From Verrucomicrobiota bacterium (GTDB lineage Bacteria > Verrucomicrobiota > Verrucomicrobiia > Verrucomicrobiales > Akkermansiaceae), in assembly GCA_008932955.1 (NCBI GenBank), contig WBXE01000045.1:1-13514 (forward strand): 13,514 nt of DNA, in the 5' to 3' direction. The position numbers were made by a program, and so were the translations under genes. Position 1 is the first letter of the stretch, and every line of letters starts with the position of its first letter. This document shows, one piece after another, positions 13,373 to 13,514 of the stretch. The notes under the pieces were generated by a model. It made no database searches. It saw only the letters and a list, made by a program, of their open reading frames with translations, and was not told the origin of the DNA.

Positions 13373-13514
13373 TTACAGCGGGGCGAGCAGATGGGAGAGG
13401 GTGTCGGAGTCGATTTGAAGTTTGGCGGTGTCTTCGGAGAGGAGCGCCTCGACGAGGGCGGACTTTTGTTTTTGGAGGTCGAGGATACGCTCTTCGATGG
13501 TGCCGCGACAGACG
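13373..13514 (-). CDS. SNF2-family helicase, C-terminal fragment
   Basis: Only the last 47 codons are in the window, ending in TAA at 13373-13375; the gene enters from the right edge. The reading is VCRGTIEERILDLQKQKSAL followed by VEALLSEDTAKLQIDSD and an LSHLLAPL end. This closely matches the C-terminal tail of bacterial SNF2/Rad54-like DNA-dependent ATPases, where G-T-(I/V)-E-E-(R/K)-I is helicase motif VI-proximal sequence followed by a K-rich helix. Such proteins move along or remodel DNA-protein complexes. The exact subfamily and any N-terminal domain (for example SWIM) cannot be seen. Confidence 0.85.
   Translation of the reverse strand, partial: VCRGTIEERILDLQKQKSALVEALLSEDTAKLQIDSDTLSHLLAPL

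Overview
The window comes from a GC-rich bacterial chromosome. I infer Verrucomicrobiota or a close relative, for three reasons: the gene order mraZ-rsmH-ftsL-ftsI-murE-murF, the exported DUF1573 protein paired with a rhodanese, and the rarity of Shine-Dalgarno sites. No marker here fixes the taxonomy, so treat this as inference.

Region 1 (1-5770, minus strand) is the head of the division and cell wall (dcw) cluster. In transcription order it runs mraZ, rsmH, an ftsL-like gene, ftsI, murE and murF, the last cut by the window edge. The genes downstream of rsmH overlap by ATGA or lie 3-4 bases apart. Only the mraZ-rsmH junction is loose: about 430 bases hold a 105-base direct repeat in two tandem copies. 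This stretch is open in the rsmH frame, so the rsmH start is ambiguous.

Region 2 (5771-8000) holds small genes. They are a YjdM/PhnA-type zinc-ribbon protein (+), a 52-residue two-helix membrane peptide (-), a tRNA-Lys(CTT) with a strong terminator (-), and a two-gene ATGA-overlapped unit (+). That unit encodes an exported DUF1573 protein and a membrane-anchored rhodanese, plausibly a cell-envelope sulfur or thiol module.

Region 3 (8000-8525) is accessory. A VapB-type antitoxin is followed, with ATGA overlap, by what looks like the first dozen codons of a PIN toxin. The remnant is frameshifted and ends where a MITE-like inverted-repeat element of about 175 bases begins.

Region 4 (8591-13514, minus strand) holds a 1014-residue UvrD-type helicase with a C-terminal PD-(D/E)XK nuclease (AddA-like, no AddB partner in view), a TetA-like MFS exporter, and the C-terminal end of a SNF2-type helicase. 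The gaps between these genes are full of hairpins and short repeats, including five GGGGACAG motifs and a REP-like hairpin cluster, which look like dispersed elements. I see no clearly new multi-gene system. The most unusual structures are the in-frame repeat before rsmH and the toxin gene broken at the inverted-repeat element.
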